Positions 35,610 through 43,454 of a DNA stretch of 64,000 nucleotides are shown here, piece by piece. A model generated the notes under the pieces. That model saw nothing but the letters and a program-made list of their open reading frames with translations, was not told where the DNA came from and searched no databases. Each line of letters begins with the position of its first letter. Position 1 is the stretch's first letter. The translations under genes were made by a program, and so were the position numbers. The DNA comes from Bacillus sp. FJAT-27264 (GTDB taxonomy: Bacteria > Bacillota > Bacilli > Paenibacillales > Paenibacillaceae): positions 95,873 to 159,872 of the forward strand of contig NZ_MAQW01000032.1 of NCBI RefSeq assembly GCF_001682855.1, in the 5' to 3' direction.

Positions 35610-36500
35610 ATGAGCGATGAGTTGTTGGAACAACTGGAAACATGGCATGAGGAAGATGAATTTCAAGAAATCGTAGATGCGATTATGGAGATTCCTGAAG
35701 AAGACCGGGATTATGAGTTAACCAGTCATTTGGGGAGAGCGTTGAATAATTTGGGCGAATACGAAGAGGCGCTTCAGCAGTTTGAGAAGATCAGTGAGGA
35801 AGGCCTGGAGGATGCGCTCTGGCATTACCGGGTTGGCGTGTCTCATTATTATCTCAAGCAATATGACGAAGCACGGCAAGCTTTTGAAGCAGCTGATAAG
35901 CTGGACCCCGAAGATGAGGATACCTTGGAGTTCCTGGAGTGGATTCGGGAAAAGACGGCGAAGAAACCGGCGAAAACGCCAACGAAGACTTCTTTAAAGG
36001 CAGTTGACCCCTCAAACTTCTGGGATGACAGCGAAGCTGCCTTGCAAGAGTATGTATCTGAGCCGCCGACAGATGAACTGATCGATTCCGTGGAAGAACA
36101 ATTGGTCTTCAAGCTGCCTCCATCCTATGTTGCTTTGATGAAATTACATAACGGCGGTATTCCTAATCATACGAGTTACCCTACAACAGAAGGAAAATAC
36201 ATTACGATCGCTGGTATTCGTGGAATTGGACGGGACAAGCCTACTTCACTGTGTGGAACAGCAGGCAGCCGATTTGTAATTGAAACTGAGGGTTATCCGG
36301 AGATTGGCGTCGTCATTGGCGACAGTTTTGCTCCAACAGAAGGTGTGATTATGCTGGACTATCGTTCATCCGGTAATGTCGGAGAACCGGAAGTCGTCCA
36401 TGTCAGCCAAGAGAAGGGTCATAAGATTACAGAGCTAGCACCTAACTTCGAGACCTTTATCCGCGGACTGGTGAGTGAAGAGGTTGGCGTGACCGAGTAA
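35610..36500 (+). CDS. TPR-SUKH (SMI1/KNR4) protein
   Basis: The 296-residue protein has TPR-like helices (about 25-110, GRALNNLGEYEEALQQFEKI, then YLKQYDEARQAFEAADKLDP) and a Lys/Thr-rich linker. A SUKH-1 domain covers about 150-290 (LPPSYVALMKLHNGGIPNHT, IGVVIGDSFAPTEGVIMLDY). SUKH domains serve as immunity proteins against polymorphic toxins and also as general protein-binding modules. No toxin gene is adjacent, so immunity is only one possibility. GGGAGGG precedes the ATG with good spacing. Confidence 0.85.
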   Translation: MSDELLEQLETWHEEDEFQEIVDAIMEIPEEDRDYELTSHLGRALNNLGEYEEALQQFEKISEEGLEDALWHYRVGVSHYYLKQYDEARQAFEAADKLDPEDEDTLEFLEWIREKTAKKPAKTPTKTSLKAVDPSNFWDDSEAALQEYVSEPPTDELIDSVEEQLVFKLPPSYVALMKLHNGGIPNHTSYPTTEGKYITIAGIRGIGRDKPTSLCGTAGSRFVIETEGYPEIGVVIGDSFAPTEGVIMLDYRSSGNVGEPEVVHVSQEKGHKITELAPNFETFIRGLVSEEVGVTE

Positions 36501-36514
36501 GATAATCATTTAAA

Positions 36515-36550
36515 AAAACGAGCCACTAGAGTAATTCTAGGGCTCGTTTT
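36515..36550. terminator. Bidirectional terminator
   Basis: ACGAGCCACTAGA and TTCTAGGGCTCGT form a long stem with A-run and T-run flanks; it serves the TPR-SUKH gene and the converging RidA gene. Confidence 0.82.
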
Positions 36551-36576
36551 GTATATTTATCGGGACTTTGCAGACA

Positions 36577-36978
36577 TTAACCGGCTGCCCAGACATCCAA
36601 TTCAATTTTTAATTCAGGCAGACCTAAGCCTTGTATATATGCAACCGTCATGGACGGCGATGTGGGTCCGAATACAGCGTTCCACTTTTCATAGAAATGA
36701 TCCCAATCGATCTCTTCAGTCGCCCAGATGTTTATTTTAATGACATGGTCAGGCGTCAGTTGTTGAGAAGATAAGATGGCGACGATATTGTTCATGGTGT
36801 TTGTCACTTGCTCATTAAAATCGGCGGGAATATGATTGTCCTGATCGATGCCGATTTGACCGGAAAAGACGTATAGCTCTGCATTTCGTTCTATTTTGGT
36901 GACATGACTGTAGTTTCCAACAGGCTTCGCGATCATTTCGGGGTTATATCGTTGAACTGGAATTTGTTTAAGATTCAT
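36577..36978 (-). CDS. RidA-family (YjgF/UK114) protein
   Basis: This 133-residue protein has the RidA core LYVFSGQIGIDQDNHIPADF, then HVIKINIWATEEIDWDHFYE, then TVAYIQGLGLPELKIELDVWA. The catalytic arginine of RidA (R105 in E. coli, in the RxxVEVA region) appears to be replaced here, so imine deaminase activity is uncertain; this may be a non-Rid1 subfamily. AAGGAGA lies 11 bases before the ATG. Confidence 0.8.
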   Translation of the reverse strand: MNLKQIPVQRYNPEMIAKPVGNYSHVTKIERNAELYVFSGQIGIDQDNHIPADFNEQVTNTMNNIVAILSSQQLTPDHVIKINIWATEEIDWDHFYEKWNAVFGPTSPSMTVAYIQGLGLPELKIELDVWAAG

Positions 36979-37093
36979 TGTGTGTAGGTCTCCTTATAAA
37001 TGGAAAATACATAATGGTTTACGATTATATATTTTCACCGTTTTTTTATAGAATACTAGCGATTTAGACAGACGTATCCCGTCAATCTCGATT

Positions 37094-37159
37094 CTAGAAA
37101 AAAACAGCCGTAGAATACCCGATACCAGAGGCTAAGGATTTAATCGATCTCTTTTTCAT
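37094..37159 (-). CDS. Possible 21-residue peptide with strong translation signals
   Basis: A short frame encodes MKKRSIKSLASGIGY followed by STAVFF. GAAGGAGGAG (37166-37175) lies 6 bases before the ATG, and a promoter at 37200-37228 precedes it. It is basic at the N terminus and hydrophobic at the C terminus, the layout of small membrane-active or secreted peptides. The stop follows a seven-T run, so it could also be a longer gene broken by a frameshift, or a leader peptide for the RidA gene 115 bases downstream. I recognise no family. Confidence 0.4.
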   Translation of the reverse strand: MKKRSIKSLASGIGYSTAVFF

Positions 37160-37199
37160 CAGGTACTCCTCCTTCATGTTATAAGTGACTTACCGCTCA

Positions 37200-37228
37200 A
37201 TAGTAACATATGCAGATAAGAAGCACAA
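37200..37228 (-). promoter_or_regulatory. Promoter for the small peptide and possibly RidA
   Basis: On the minus strand TTGTGC (37228-37223), a 17-base spacer and TACTAT (37205-37200) lie 24 bases before the ribosome binding site of the 21-residue frame. Confidence 0.5.
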
Positions 37229-37308
37229 AAATGGACGGGAACTAGAGTTGTGCTACTTGTTGAGAAACTTTACTGTGACGCTTATCACGGGTGAGATACC
37301 TTAATCTC

Positions 37309-37337
37309 TTTACTGTGAGAATCATTATCAATATAAT
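37309..37337 (+). promoter_or_regulatory. Fur-box promoter upstream of AraC-type gene
   Basis: TTTACT (37309-37314), a 17-base spacer and a perfect TATAAT (37332-37337) form the promoter. The spacer contains TGAGAATCATTATCA (37316-37330), which matches the Fur 7-1-7 consensus TGATAATNATTATCA at 13 of 14 specified bases. Fur with iron would cover the promoter. A related TTTACTGTGA...TTATCA half-copy lies about 40 bases upstream. Confidence 0.75.
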
Positions 37338-37381
37338 GTAGGGAAACCGCAGTAATGCGGCTGAGGGGATGATGCACTGCG

Positions 37382-39364
37382 ATGAACTTGAATGAGCATA
37401 TTATGCTGTGGAACCATACTTCGGTGAAAATAATGGATGTACGGTATATACTGCTGGAGCAGGGGGAAACGTCGGTGGAGTACTGTCTCCCGGCTAGTAC
37501 TTTTGTGTATGTGGTTAGCGGCCGTGCAACAATTTGGCTGGATAATTCAATGTATAGCGTGAATCGGTTCCACGTCCTGCATGGAGGGAAAGGCTCGCGT
37601 CTTGACATCGCAGTTGAAGACCAGCTTGAGTATTATTTGGTATTATACAAAGCTGGACTGACATGGCCAGCCACTCAGGAACAGTCACGGCTGCTGGGGC
37701 CAAACAAACCGTTTCAGCTTCAATATTCATTCGTACCGTTATATCCGCTCTCACTGCTCGGCCAGGTGGAGCTTATGTTTCAAGAGTGGATGAAGTCTGC
37801 GCCGTTGGAAAAGTTACATGCAAGAACGCTGTTCTATCAATTCGTGTATGAACTGTTAAGCCAGATGCAGCAGCAGGGCATTGAACCTATGCGTCCTGAC
37901 CTGGTGGCACAGGCACTCCGATTCATGAATGACCGCTATATGGAGCCTATAACACTTGAGGTGATGGCGGACCTGTTAGATTGCAGTACGAGATATTTGA
38001 CTAAGCTGTTCAAAAGCAGAATGAAGGAAAGCCCGATACGCCTTCTCACACAAATTCGTATGAACAAGGCTGCGCAGCTATTAATAGATTCAGAAGGTAC
38101 CTTGCAAGAGATTGCTCAGCGTGTAGGCTACCCTGACGCACATTCACTGAGCCGTAGCTTCAAGAAGCATTATGGTGTGGCGCCTGCATTGTTCAGAACG
38201 AAGGGACGCATTGAACATTTAGTTCCCAAATTGCCCTTTAATGCTTCCCGATCTGCCATTGTGCCTGGCATTCCGATTCGATATATTGATAATGAATGTG
38301 AGAATAATTATCAATTGTATGGAAAAGGGGATATACATATGTACAAACAATACAAATCAACCTCTATGGCAACAGCAACATTGCTGTTATGTATGATGTT
38401 GTTGCTTAGTGCCTGTTCAAGTGGTAGTACGAGTACGGGCAATAGCGCTGCTGGCACAGGAGGTGCTGCAGTAGCGGGTCAGAATTCCAATGATGCAGCT
38501 CCAGCACAGTCATCCCAAGCGGCTTTAACCAAAAACTATACGGACAGTCAAGGAACTGTGGTCATTCCGGCGAATCCACAGCGGATAGTAGATCTGACGG
38601 GTAGTTTTACCGGTAATTTACTAGCACTAGGCGTCAAACCGGTGGGGGCACAAAGTGATGCTCTAAAGAATCCGTTCCTGAAGGGCTTGGTGGACGGAGT
38701 CGAAGCTGTTGGTGACACATTCTCGCCAGAGAAAATCTTGAGCCTGCAGCCTGATCTTATTATTGTGGTCGCTGCCGATGTGATGGAGCCAACCTACAAA
38801 GAGTTGGACAAAATCGCCCCGGTCGTTCGTATAGAATATGGAAAGTATTCTTACAAAGATCTGATGCTCGAATACGGGAAGCTTGCAGGCAAGGAGCAGG
38901 CCGCAGAGGACTGGGTCAAAGAATGGGACCGGAAAATCAATGAATATAAACCGCAAATACAGGAGGTCGTAGGTGACAGAACAGTTTCCATCCTCCAGCC
39001 GTATGCCAAGGGAATTTATGCATTTGGCGATTTTTATGCCAGGGGTGGTGAAATTCTGTACGGAGAGCTTGGCTTGAAGGCCCCTAAGATTATTCAGGAG
39101 GAGGTTCTAGACAAACACGAAGGATTTGCTGACTTATCTCTGGAGCAGCTGCCGGAATATGCTGGTGATTTTATCTTTACGAGCAACTGGGGATGGGACG
39201 ACGGTGACCCGGATGTGGTATATGGCAGCCCCTTATGGAAGAGCCTTCCCGCTGTAAAAGAGAATCGTGTGTTTTTTATGAATGCCAAAGGTTCTTATTA
39301 TAATGATGCTGTATCTATGGAAGCTCATCTGGACTTTATTATCAAGAGCTTCCTTGGAAAATAA
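37382..39364 (+). CDS. AraC-type regulator in frame with a siderophore-binding lipoprotein
   Basis: One uninterrupted 660-codon frame. Residues 1-165 form a cupin-like AraC sensor domain and 172-276 an AraC double helix-turn-helix (EVMADLLDCSTRYLTKLFKS, then RVGYPDAHSLSRSFKKHYG). Residues 277-319 are a linker. Residue 320 onward is a complete FeuA/FhuD-type iron-siderophore-binding lipoprotein with its own signal peptide. B. subtilis Btr also fuses AraC to a FeuA-like domain, but without an internal signal peptide, and there the domain senses ferri-siderophore in the cytoplasm. Here the frame may yield a Btr-like fusion, a separate lipoprotein from the internal start, or both. No siderophore permease or ATPase is adjacent. 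Confidence 0.8.
   Translation: MNLNEHIMLWNHTSVKIMDVRYILLEQGETSVEYCLPASTFVYVVSGRATIWLDNSMYSVNRFHVLHGGKGSRLDIAVEDQLEYYLVLYKAGLTWPATQEQSRLLGPNKPFQLQYSFVPLYPLSLLGQVELMFQEWMKSAPLEKLHARTLFYQFVYELLSQMQQQGIEPMRPDLVAQALRFMNDRYMEPITLEVMADLLDCSTRYLTKLFKSRMKESPIRLLTQIRMNKAAQLLIDSEGTLQEIAQRVGYPDAHSLSRSFKKHYGVAPALFRTKGRIEHLVPKLPFNASRSAIVPGIPIRYIDNECENNYQLYGKGDIHMYKQYKSTSMATATLLLCMMLLLSACSSGSTSTGNSAAGTGGAAVAGQNSNDAAPAQSSQAALTKNYTDSQGTVVIPANPQRIVDLTGSFTGNLLALGVKPVGAQSDALKNPFLKGLVDGVEAVGDTFSPEKILSLQPDLIIVVAADVMEPTYKELDKIAPVVRIEYGKYSYKDLMLEYGKLAGKEQAAEDWVKEWDRKINEYKPQIQEVVGDRTVSILQPYAKGIYAFGDFYARGGEILYGELGLKAPKIIQEEVLDKHEGFADLSLEQLPEYAGDFIFTSNWGWDDGDPDVVYGSPLWKSLPAVKENRVFFMNAKGSYYNDAVSMEAHLDFIIKSFLGK
38286..38314 (+). 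promoter_or_regulatory. Internal Fur-box promoter inside the AraC-lipoprotein frame
   Basis: TTGATA (38286-38291), a 17-base spacer and TATCAA (38309-38314) overlap TGAGAATAATTATCA (38299-38313), a second Fur-like 7-1-7 site with 13 of 14 specified bases. It lies in the linker-coding part, 25 bases before the lipoprotein's ATG. Confidence 0.7.
38339..39364 (+). CDS. Iron-siderophore-binding lipoprotein (internal start of the same frame)
   Basis: ATG 38339 is preceded by AAGGGG eight bases upstream and opens a 341-residue protein. It has a signal peptide, lipobox LLSAC (cysteine 26), a Gly/Ser/Ala linker and a helical-backbone class III binding fold (VVIPANPQRIVDLTGSFTGN, LSLQPDLIIVVA, YFNDA-type C terminus). 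It should hold ferric siderophore outside the membrane for a FecCD-type permease encoded elsewhere. Independent expression is supported by the Fur-box promoter and the ribosome binding site. Confidence 0.8.
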   Translation: MYKQYKSTSMATATLLLCMMLLLSACSSGSTSTGNSAAGTGGAAVAGQNSNDAAPAQSSQAALTKNYTDSQGTVVIPANPQRIVDLTGSFTGNLLALGVKPVGAQSDALKNPFLKGLVDGVEAVGDTFSPEKILSLQPDLIIVVAADVMEPTYKELDKIAPVVRIEYGKYSYKDLMLEYGKLAGKEQAAEDWVKEWDRKINEYKPQIQEVVGDRTVSILQPYAKGIYAFGDFYARGGEILYGELGLKAPKIIQEEVLDKHEGFADLSLEQLPEYAGDFIFTSNWGWDDGDPDVVYGSPLWKSLPAVKENRVFFMNAKGSYYNDAVSMEAHLDFIIKSFLGK

Positions 39365-39384
39365 AATCTACACTTCTTACGCTT

Positions 39385-39418
39385 GAATAAGGGCGCCCTG
39401 TGGGCGTCCTTATTCTTC
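39385..39418 (+). terminator. Terminator after the lipoprotein
   Basis: GAATAAGGGCGCCC (39385-39398) pairs with GGGCGTCCTTATTC (39402-39415) around TGT; the following T tract is short. Confidence 0.7.
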
Positions 39419-39471
39419 GTATGATCAGATGTAGCTGCTATTGCTTTTACTCCTGCGAGAGTCAGAGTCGT

Positions 39472-40905
39472 TTATACTTTAACAGCGTCGATAGCCATAT
39501 CTTCTGTGTATTCAGTGACTGGATTACCACCAGGGCCTTCGAATTTGCGTCCCCAGCCGGTTAGAACAGAAAAGATGAGAACAACGAACAGACATAATGG
39601 ATAAAAGGAGGTCAAGAATAAGGAGACTGGATTGATTTCCGGGATAAAGCTGTATTCGGTTCTTAAGGAGCCAATAATTGAAGTTACAATAAAGATAAAG
39701 GCGCTTAGGAAGGGGATAACTGCTGCAATGGTCATCGAGAAGCAATCCACAAGAACAGCACGCCGGAATGGATGGAGATTTTTACGTTTTCCAATCTCAT
39801 CTGCAACTGGACCAAAGGTAAGGATCGAAGCGCTTGTCACCCCGCCTACCAGAGCTGTAGCGATGATTGTGCCTCCCGCTATGGCAAACTCGGCACCCTG
39901 TACGGTTTTAGCCATACGACTTTTGCAAATATAGCTAGCGATCCTGTCCATGGTTGAGCTCGCTATTAGTATACCCATTATTCCGAAGAGCGACAGAACG
40001 AATAGCACCGTGCTGACCATATTGTTAAAACCTTCAAACAGGAATCCTTTCACAGCACCATCCTTTAAGGAGAACACATCTGTCCACGTAAATACTCCGG
40101 AAATCAAACCAACGACTATACCTACAGCGATCCCAACCGGAATAGCTTTGAATATATCTCTTGTCTTTACTGCCACAATAAGCAAAGCAACTACCGGAAT
40201 CAACATAATAAGGCCTTTAGGAGTCGCATTCCCCAGTGTAGCTACACCGGTCGCGATTACCTTGTTGCTGGAGCCGAATACATAGAAGAAGATGCAAGCA
40301 AGAATACTTCCGGCTAAAGCAAATTTAAACCGGGTGGTCACCACGCCGGCGATTTCCGCCGTTCCTTCCTTACGGGTATAGGCTTGTGTAGAAGCTGAGG
40401 CTACAGTGGTATCTGAGATTGGCGCAATGTTATCCCCGAATATAGCACCAGATAAAATGGCGCTGGCCAATACTACTGGATCAGCTCCCAGCAAGATTCC
40501 GGATGCGAAGAATACAGGAAAAGCTGTGAACAGTGTTCCGATCGATGTTCCTGTCGAAGCAGAAATGATACATACGGAGATAAAAGTGAATAAGGTGAAC
40601 GCACCACCGTGCAAACCTAACATATTAGCAAGCCATGCAAACCCTTCGGCTACACCACTCTTAGCCATCAGCTTGGAGAACATCCCGATCACAAGCAGAA
40701 TGGTCGCAATCGTAATGGCCATTGGGCTACCAATGCCTTTTAGGATGACAGCTTTCCAGTACTTTTTATAGTCTTTGGAAAATGCTCCGCCGATAATGAT
40801 GGAAAGAAACGCGCACATGGCTAGTCCCGTCATATCGAAAACCTTAAATACAGTGAAGAACAGGATACAGAATACCAGGAAAAGCGCTATTGGAATAAAT
40901 GCCAT
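39472..40905 (-). CDS. NhaC-type Na+/H+ antiporter family transporter
   Basis: This 477-residue membrane protein has about 11-12 helices. It carries the family features SASTGTSIGTLFTAFPVFFA and GAIFGDNIAPISDTTVASAS. Related proteins exchange sodium for protons or move organic anions or amino acids (for example malate/lactate antiport). The frame extends to 40944 and would overlap the aminotransferase stop; ATG 40905 follows AGAGGTGG and is preferred. It is downstream of, and co-transcribed with, the aminotransferase, so transport of an amino acid or its keto acid is plausible. Confidence 0.85.
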   Translation of the reverse strand: MAFIPIALFLVFCILFFTVFKVFDMTGLAMCAFLSIIIGGAFSKDYKKYWKAVILKGIGSPMAITIATILLVIGMFSKLMAKSGVAEGFAWLANMLGLHGGAFTLFTFISVCIISASTGTSIGTLFTAFPVFFASGILLGADPVVLASAILSGAIFGDNIAPISDTTVASASTQAYTRKEGTAEIAGVVTTRFKFALAGSILACIFFYVFGSSNKVIATGVATLGNATPKGLIMLIPVVALLIVAVKTRDIFKAIPVGIAVGIVVGLISGVFTWTDVFSLKDGAVKGFLFEGFNNMVSTVLFVLSLFGIMGILIASSTMDRIASYICKSRMAKTVQGAEFAIAGGTIIATALVGGVTSASILTFGPVADEIGKRKNLHPFRRAVLVDCFSMTIAAVIPFLSAFIFIVTSIIGSLRTEYSFIPEINPVSLFLTSFYPLCLFVVLIFSVLTGWGRKFEGPGGNPVTEYTEDMAIDAVKV

Positions 40906-40936
40906 TGACTTTCCACCTCTGAATTCCAAAGTAGTG

Positions 40937-42169
40937 TTATCCATGAGCCGCTACCCCCTTGTCGATGTCCAATTGAATTAATGCTTGTTTTATACGTTCC
41001 AGTGCCGTGTAGAGGACATTGTCGTCTTTATAGCAGCCATGAACGATACGAATGTATCCTTCGCCCCCTACACCGTATGGTGTACCTTCATTAACTACAA
41101 CGTTGGCATGATCAATTAGATATTTGCTAATTTCGGCGGAAGTCCCTAATTGTGAAATATTCACCCAAGAGAGGAATCCGCTCTCCGGCATGGCCATAGA
41201 CACGCCTGGAATGGAATTCATGATTTCATAGACAACTTTCCGTCTACGGTCAAAGATGGCATTGTACTCTTTCACAAAGCTGCGATCCTTCATTGCCGCT
41301 ATGGCTCCTATTTGTGCAGAAGTATTCGTCGCTCCGATTACATTCACAGTACAGCCGTACAATACGTCGATAATTTTGTCATCTGCAATCAGATAGCCTA
41401 CTCTGAAGCCGCTTAGTCCCATCCCTTTAGAAATTGAAAATACGCTGATCGTTCGCTCCCACATTCCAGGCAATGTGGCTATTGAGACAAACTCGATGTC
41501 ATCATAGATTGCATCCTCGAATGCTTGGTCTACAACCAGCACCAAATCATGTTCAATGACAAACTTGGCAATTTTCTCAAGGCTGTCGCGTCTTAGTACA
41601 GTACTTGTAGGATTGTTCGGGTTCGTCAGAAGAACCATTTTTGTTTGCGGAGAAACTCTTTTCTCGAATTCTTCAATCTCAATTTGGTAGTTATTCTCTT
41701 CTTTTAGGGGGACGGGAATTGCAATGCCTCCAAGCAGCTTTGGATTAAGGAAATTACTTGGATAGCTGGGAGCAGGAATAAGTACTTCGTCACCCTCTCC
41801 AATGAAGGGCATCATCGCAAACATTAAACCGGAGTCTGAACCCGGTGTAATTAGAATATTCCGGTCTGGATCGACACTCATATGGTTATCTTCCTGTAAT
41901 TTGACGGCTATCGCCTGTTTAAGATCGCTATTACCGATGGGCATTGTGTAATGGGTAGCCATTCCTTTATCAATGGAATCTATGACAGATTGTTTTACAT
42001 TCTGCGGAATCACAAGGTCAGGGAAAAAGGGGTCCGCCCAGCACATTAGATCAACGCCTCTTTTCATCAGATCCGATACGGCATTTCCTACATCTGCCTT
42101 GTGCACACTGGCAAATAGCCCCCCTTGTAAGTCTTTGAAACCCTCACGCATGTTATTTTTGATATCCAT
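40937..42169 (-). CDS. PLP-dependent class I/II aminotransferase
   Basis: This 410-residue fold-type I enzyme has SNFLNPKLLGG-type substrate-loop sequence, LLTNPNNPTSTVLRRD, VVDQAFEDAIYDD and the PLP-lysine motif SISKGMGLSGFRVGYL. The C-terminal arginine region EGYIRIVHGCY binds the substrate carboxylate. It is first in a minus-strand pair with the antiporter. Opposite it lie RidA and a YheO-like regulator, consistent with amino-acid degradation that generates reactive enamines. The substrate is unknown. Confidence 0.88.
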   Translation of the reverse strand: MDIKNNMREGFKDLQGGLFASVHKADVGNAVSDLMKRGVDLMCWADPFFPDLVIPQNVKQSVIDSIDKGMATHYTMPIGNSDLKQAIAVKLQEDNHMSVDPDRNILITPGSDSGLMFAMMPFIGEGDEVLIPAPSYPSNFLNPKLLGGIAIPVPLKEENNYQIEIEEFEKRVSPQTKMVLLTNPNNPTSTVLRRDSLEKIAKFVIEHDLVLVVDQAFEDAIYDDIEFVSIATLPGMWERTISVFSISKGMGLSGFRVGYLIADDKIIDVLYGCTVNVIGATNTSAQIGAIAAMKDRSFVKEYNAIFDRRRKVVYEIMNSIPGVSMAMPESGFLSWVNISQLGTSAEISKYLIDHANVVVNEGTPYGVGGEGYIRIVHGCYKDDNVLYTALERIKQALIQLDIDKGVAAHG

Positions 42170-42195
42170 TTTACGCTCCCACCCATCGATTTGTA

Positions 42196-42207
42196 GTTAC
42201 ATGTAAC
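42196..42207. promoter_or_regulatory. 12-bp perfect palindrome in divergent promoter region
   Basis: GTTACATGTAAC sits 26 bases upstream of the aminotransferase start codon, within the region shared with the plus-strand operon. It is a candidate operator, perhaps for the YheO-like regulator. Confidence 0.4.
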
Positions 42208-42275
42208 ATTACATAACATAATTTGTTTTTGTGTCATGTTTCGTTTCATGTATTGTTAGTCCAAATCATAACCAC

Positions 42276-42304
42276 TTGATAAAAAAATGTCAACATGATA
42301 AATT
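42276..42304 (+). promoter_or_regulatory. Promoter for the SnoaL-YheO-RidA-DsbA operon
   Basis: TTGATA (42276-42281), a 17-base spacer and TAAATT (42299-42304) lie 42 bases before the first TTG start. Confidence 0.5.
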
Positions 42305-42346
42305 ATTATTATCATAAAATTCAAACTATTTTTAGGAGGTGCCATT

Positions 42347-42730
42347 TTGGCAGCAAATACACCGATTGAGGTACTAGAAGGAATTAATAGATTATTTCCG
42401 ACGGGTGACCTGGACAAGCTACTGACGTTGTATGATCCTGAAGCTGTATTCGTGGCTGAGCCGGGTGTTGTCGTAAAGGGATGGAACGCTGTCCGTGAAG
42501 GACTCAGTCAAATGATAGAACTCAATCTTGATTTTGAGCTGACGCCAAAGAAGGTGCTGGAATTTGAAGATACGGCACTTGTCATTTCGAAGTGGATTAT
42601 GAAGGACCCACTAAGCGGTGAGGTCCGGGTTCAAGGTCAGTCCTCTGATGTCGTTCGCCGTCAGCCGGATGGTACGTGGGTATTAATTATTGATAATCCT
42701 CATGGTCTGGAATGGGCGTTGCAAGCATAA
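42347..42730 (+). CDS. SnoaL/NTF2-like protein (DUF4440/YybH type)
   Basis: This 127-residue protein has the NTF2-like cone fold: INRLFPTGDLDKLLTLYDPE, AVFVAEPGVVVKGWNAVREG, LEFEDTALVISKW and DVVRRQPDGTWVLIIDNPHG. Members are small ligand-binding proteins or isomerases, often without known function. The start is TTG with a textbook TTTAGGAGGT nearby. It leads a four-gene operon with the YheO-like regulator. Confidence 0.8.
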   Translation: MAANTPIEVLEGINRLFPTGDLDKLLTLYDPEAVFVAEPGVVVKGWNAVREGLSQMIELNLDFELTPKKVLEFEDTALVISKWIMKDPLSGEVRVQGQSSDVVRRQPDGTWVLIIDNPHGLEWALQA

Positions 42731-42775
42731 AGTTGGCCCGCCCATGGTGGGGCATTAGATAAAGGAGAGGTTTTT

Positions 42776-43423
42776 TTGTCACCCGATGAAATTATTAACT
42801 CATATAAGCCTATGGTGGAGTTTATCGCAAGTATTTGCGGGAAGAATTGTGAGGTTATCTTACATGATCTTCGTCAACTCGAAAGCTCTATTGTAGCCAT
42901 TAGCAACAATCATATTACTGAAAGACAGGTTGGAGGTACGATAACCGATTTTGCTCTTCAGATTATTCATGACAAGGAATATGAAACCAAGGCGTTTATT
43001 GCCAACTACCCCGGAAAAGTTACGGGTAAAGATCAAATGCTGCGTTCGTCTACCTTCTTTATCAAGGATGAGGATAAGAATGTGATTGCTATGTTATGTG
43101 TAAATGTGGATACTACGGCGCTGAAGCAAGCCCAAATGCTAATCAAGGATCTATTAATGGAACCGGAAGAGCAAGAAGATCCTGCCGGGCCGGGAAAAGA
43201 ATTGTTCACGAACTCCATGGAAGAATTGCTACATAATTTTATTACGGAAGCAATTCATAAATACAAACTGGAGGTCTCCCGCCTGATGATTGATGAGAAG
43301 AAAGAAATCGTAAAGGATCTTAATGATAAAGGAGTTTTTCTATTAAAGGGAGCCGTCTCTGAGGTGGCCCAACGACTCGAAACCTCAGATCAGACAATTT
43401 ATCGCTATCTCAAAGAACTCTAA
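42776..43423 (+). CDS. YheO/DauR-like PAS-HTH regulator
   Basis: The 215-residue protein has an N-terminal YheO-like PAS domain (YKPMVEFIASICGKNCEVIL, then HDLRQLESSIVAISNNHIT) and a C-terminal helix-turn-helix (SEVAQRLETSDQTIYRYLKEL). DauR of Pseudomonas, of this family, controls D-arginine use. A link to amino-acid catabolism fits the neighbouring aminotransferase and RidA. TTG start with AAAGGAGAGG upstream. Confidence 0.85.
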   Translation: MSPDEIINSYKPMVEFIASICGKNCEVILHDLRQLESSIVAISNNHITERQVGGTITDFALQIIHDKEYETKAFIANYPGKVTGKDQMLRSSTFFIKDEDKNVIAMLCVNVDTTALKQAQMLIKDLLMEPEEQEDPAGPGKELFTNSMEELLHNFITEAIHKYKLEVSRLMIDEKKEIVKDLNDKGVFLLKGAVSEVAQRLETSDQTIYRYLKEL

Positions 43424-43454
43424 TTCACTCTATCTACTAAAGGAGATTTTTTTC

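Noticed and set aside
38210..38338. A stop codon separating the AraC and lipoprotein parts
   Set aside because: I read the frame across the linker and found none, so the joint frame is reported as seen.
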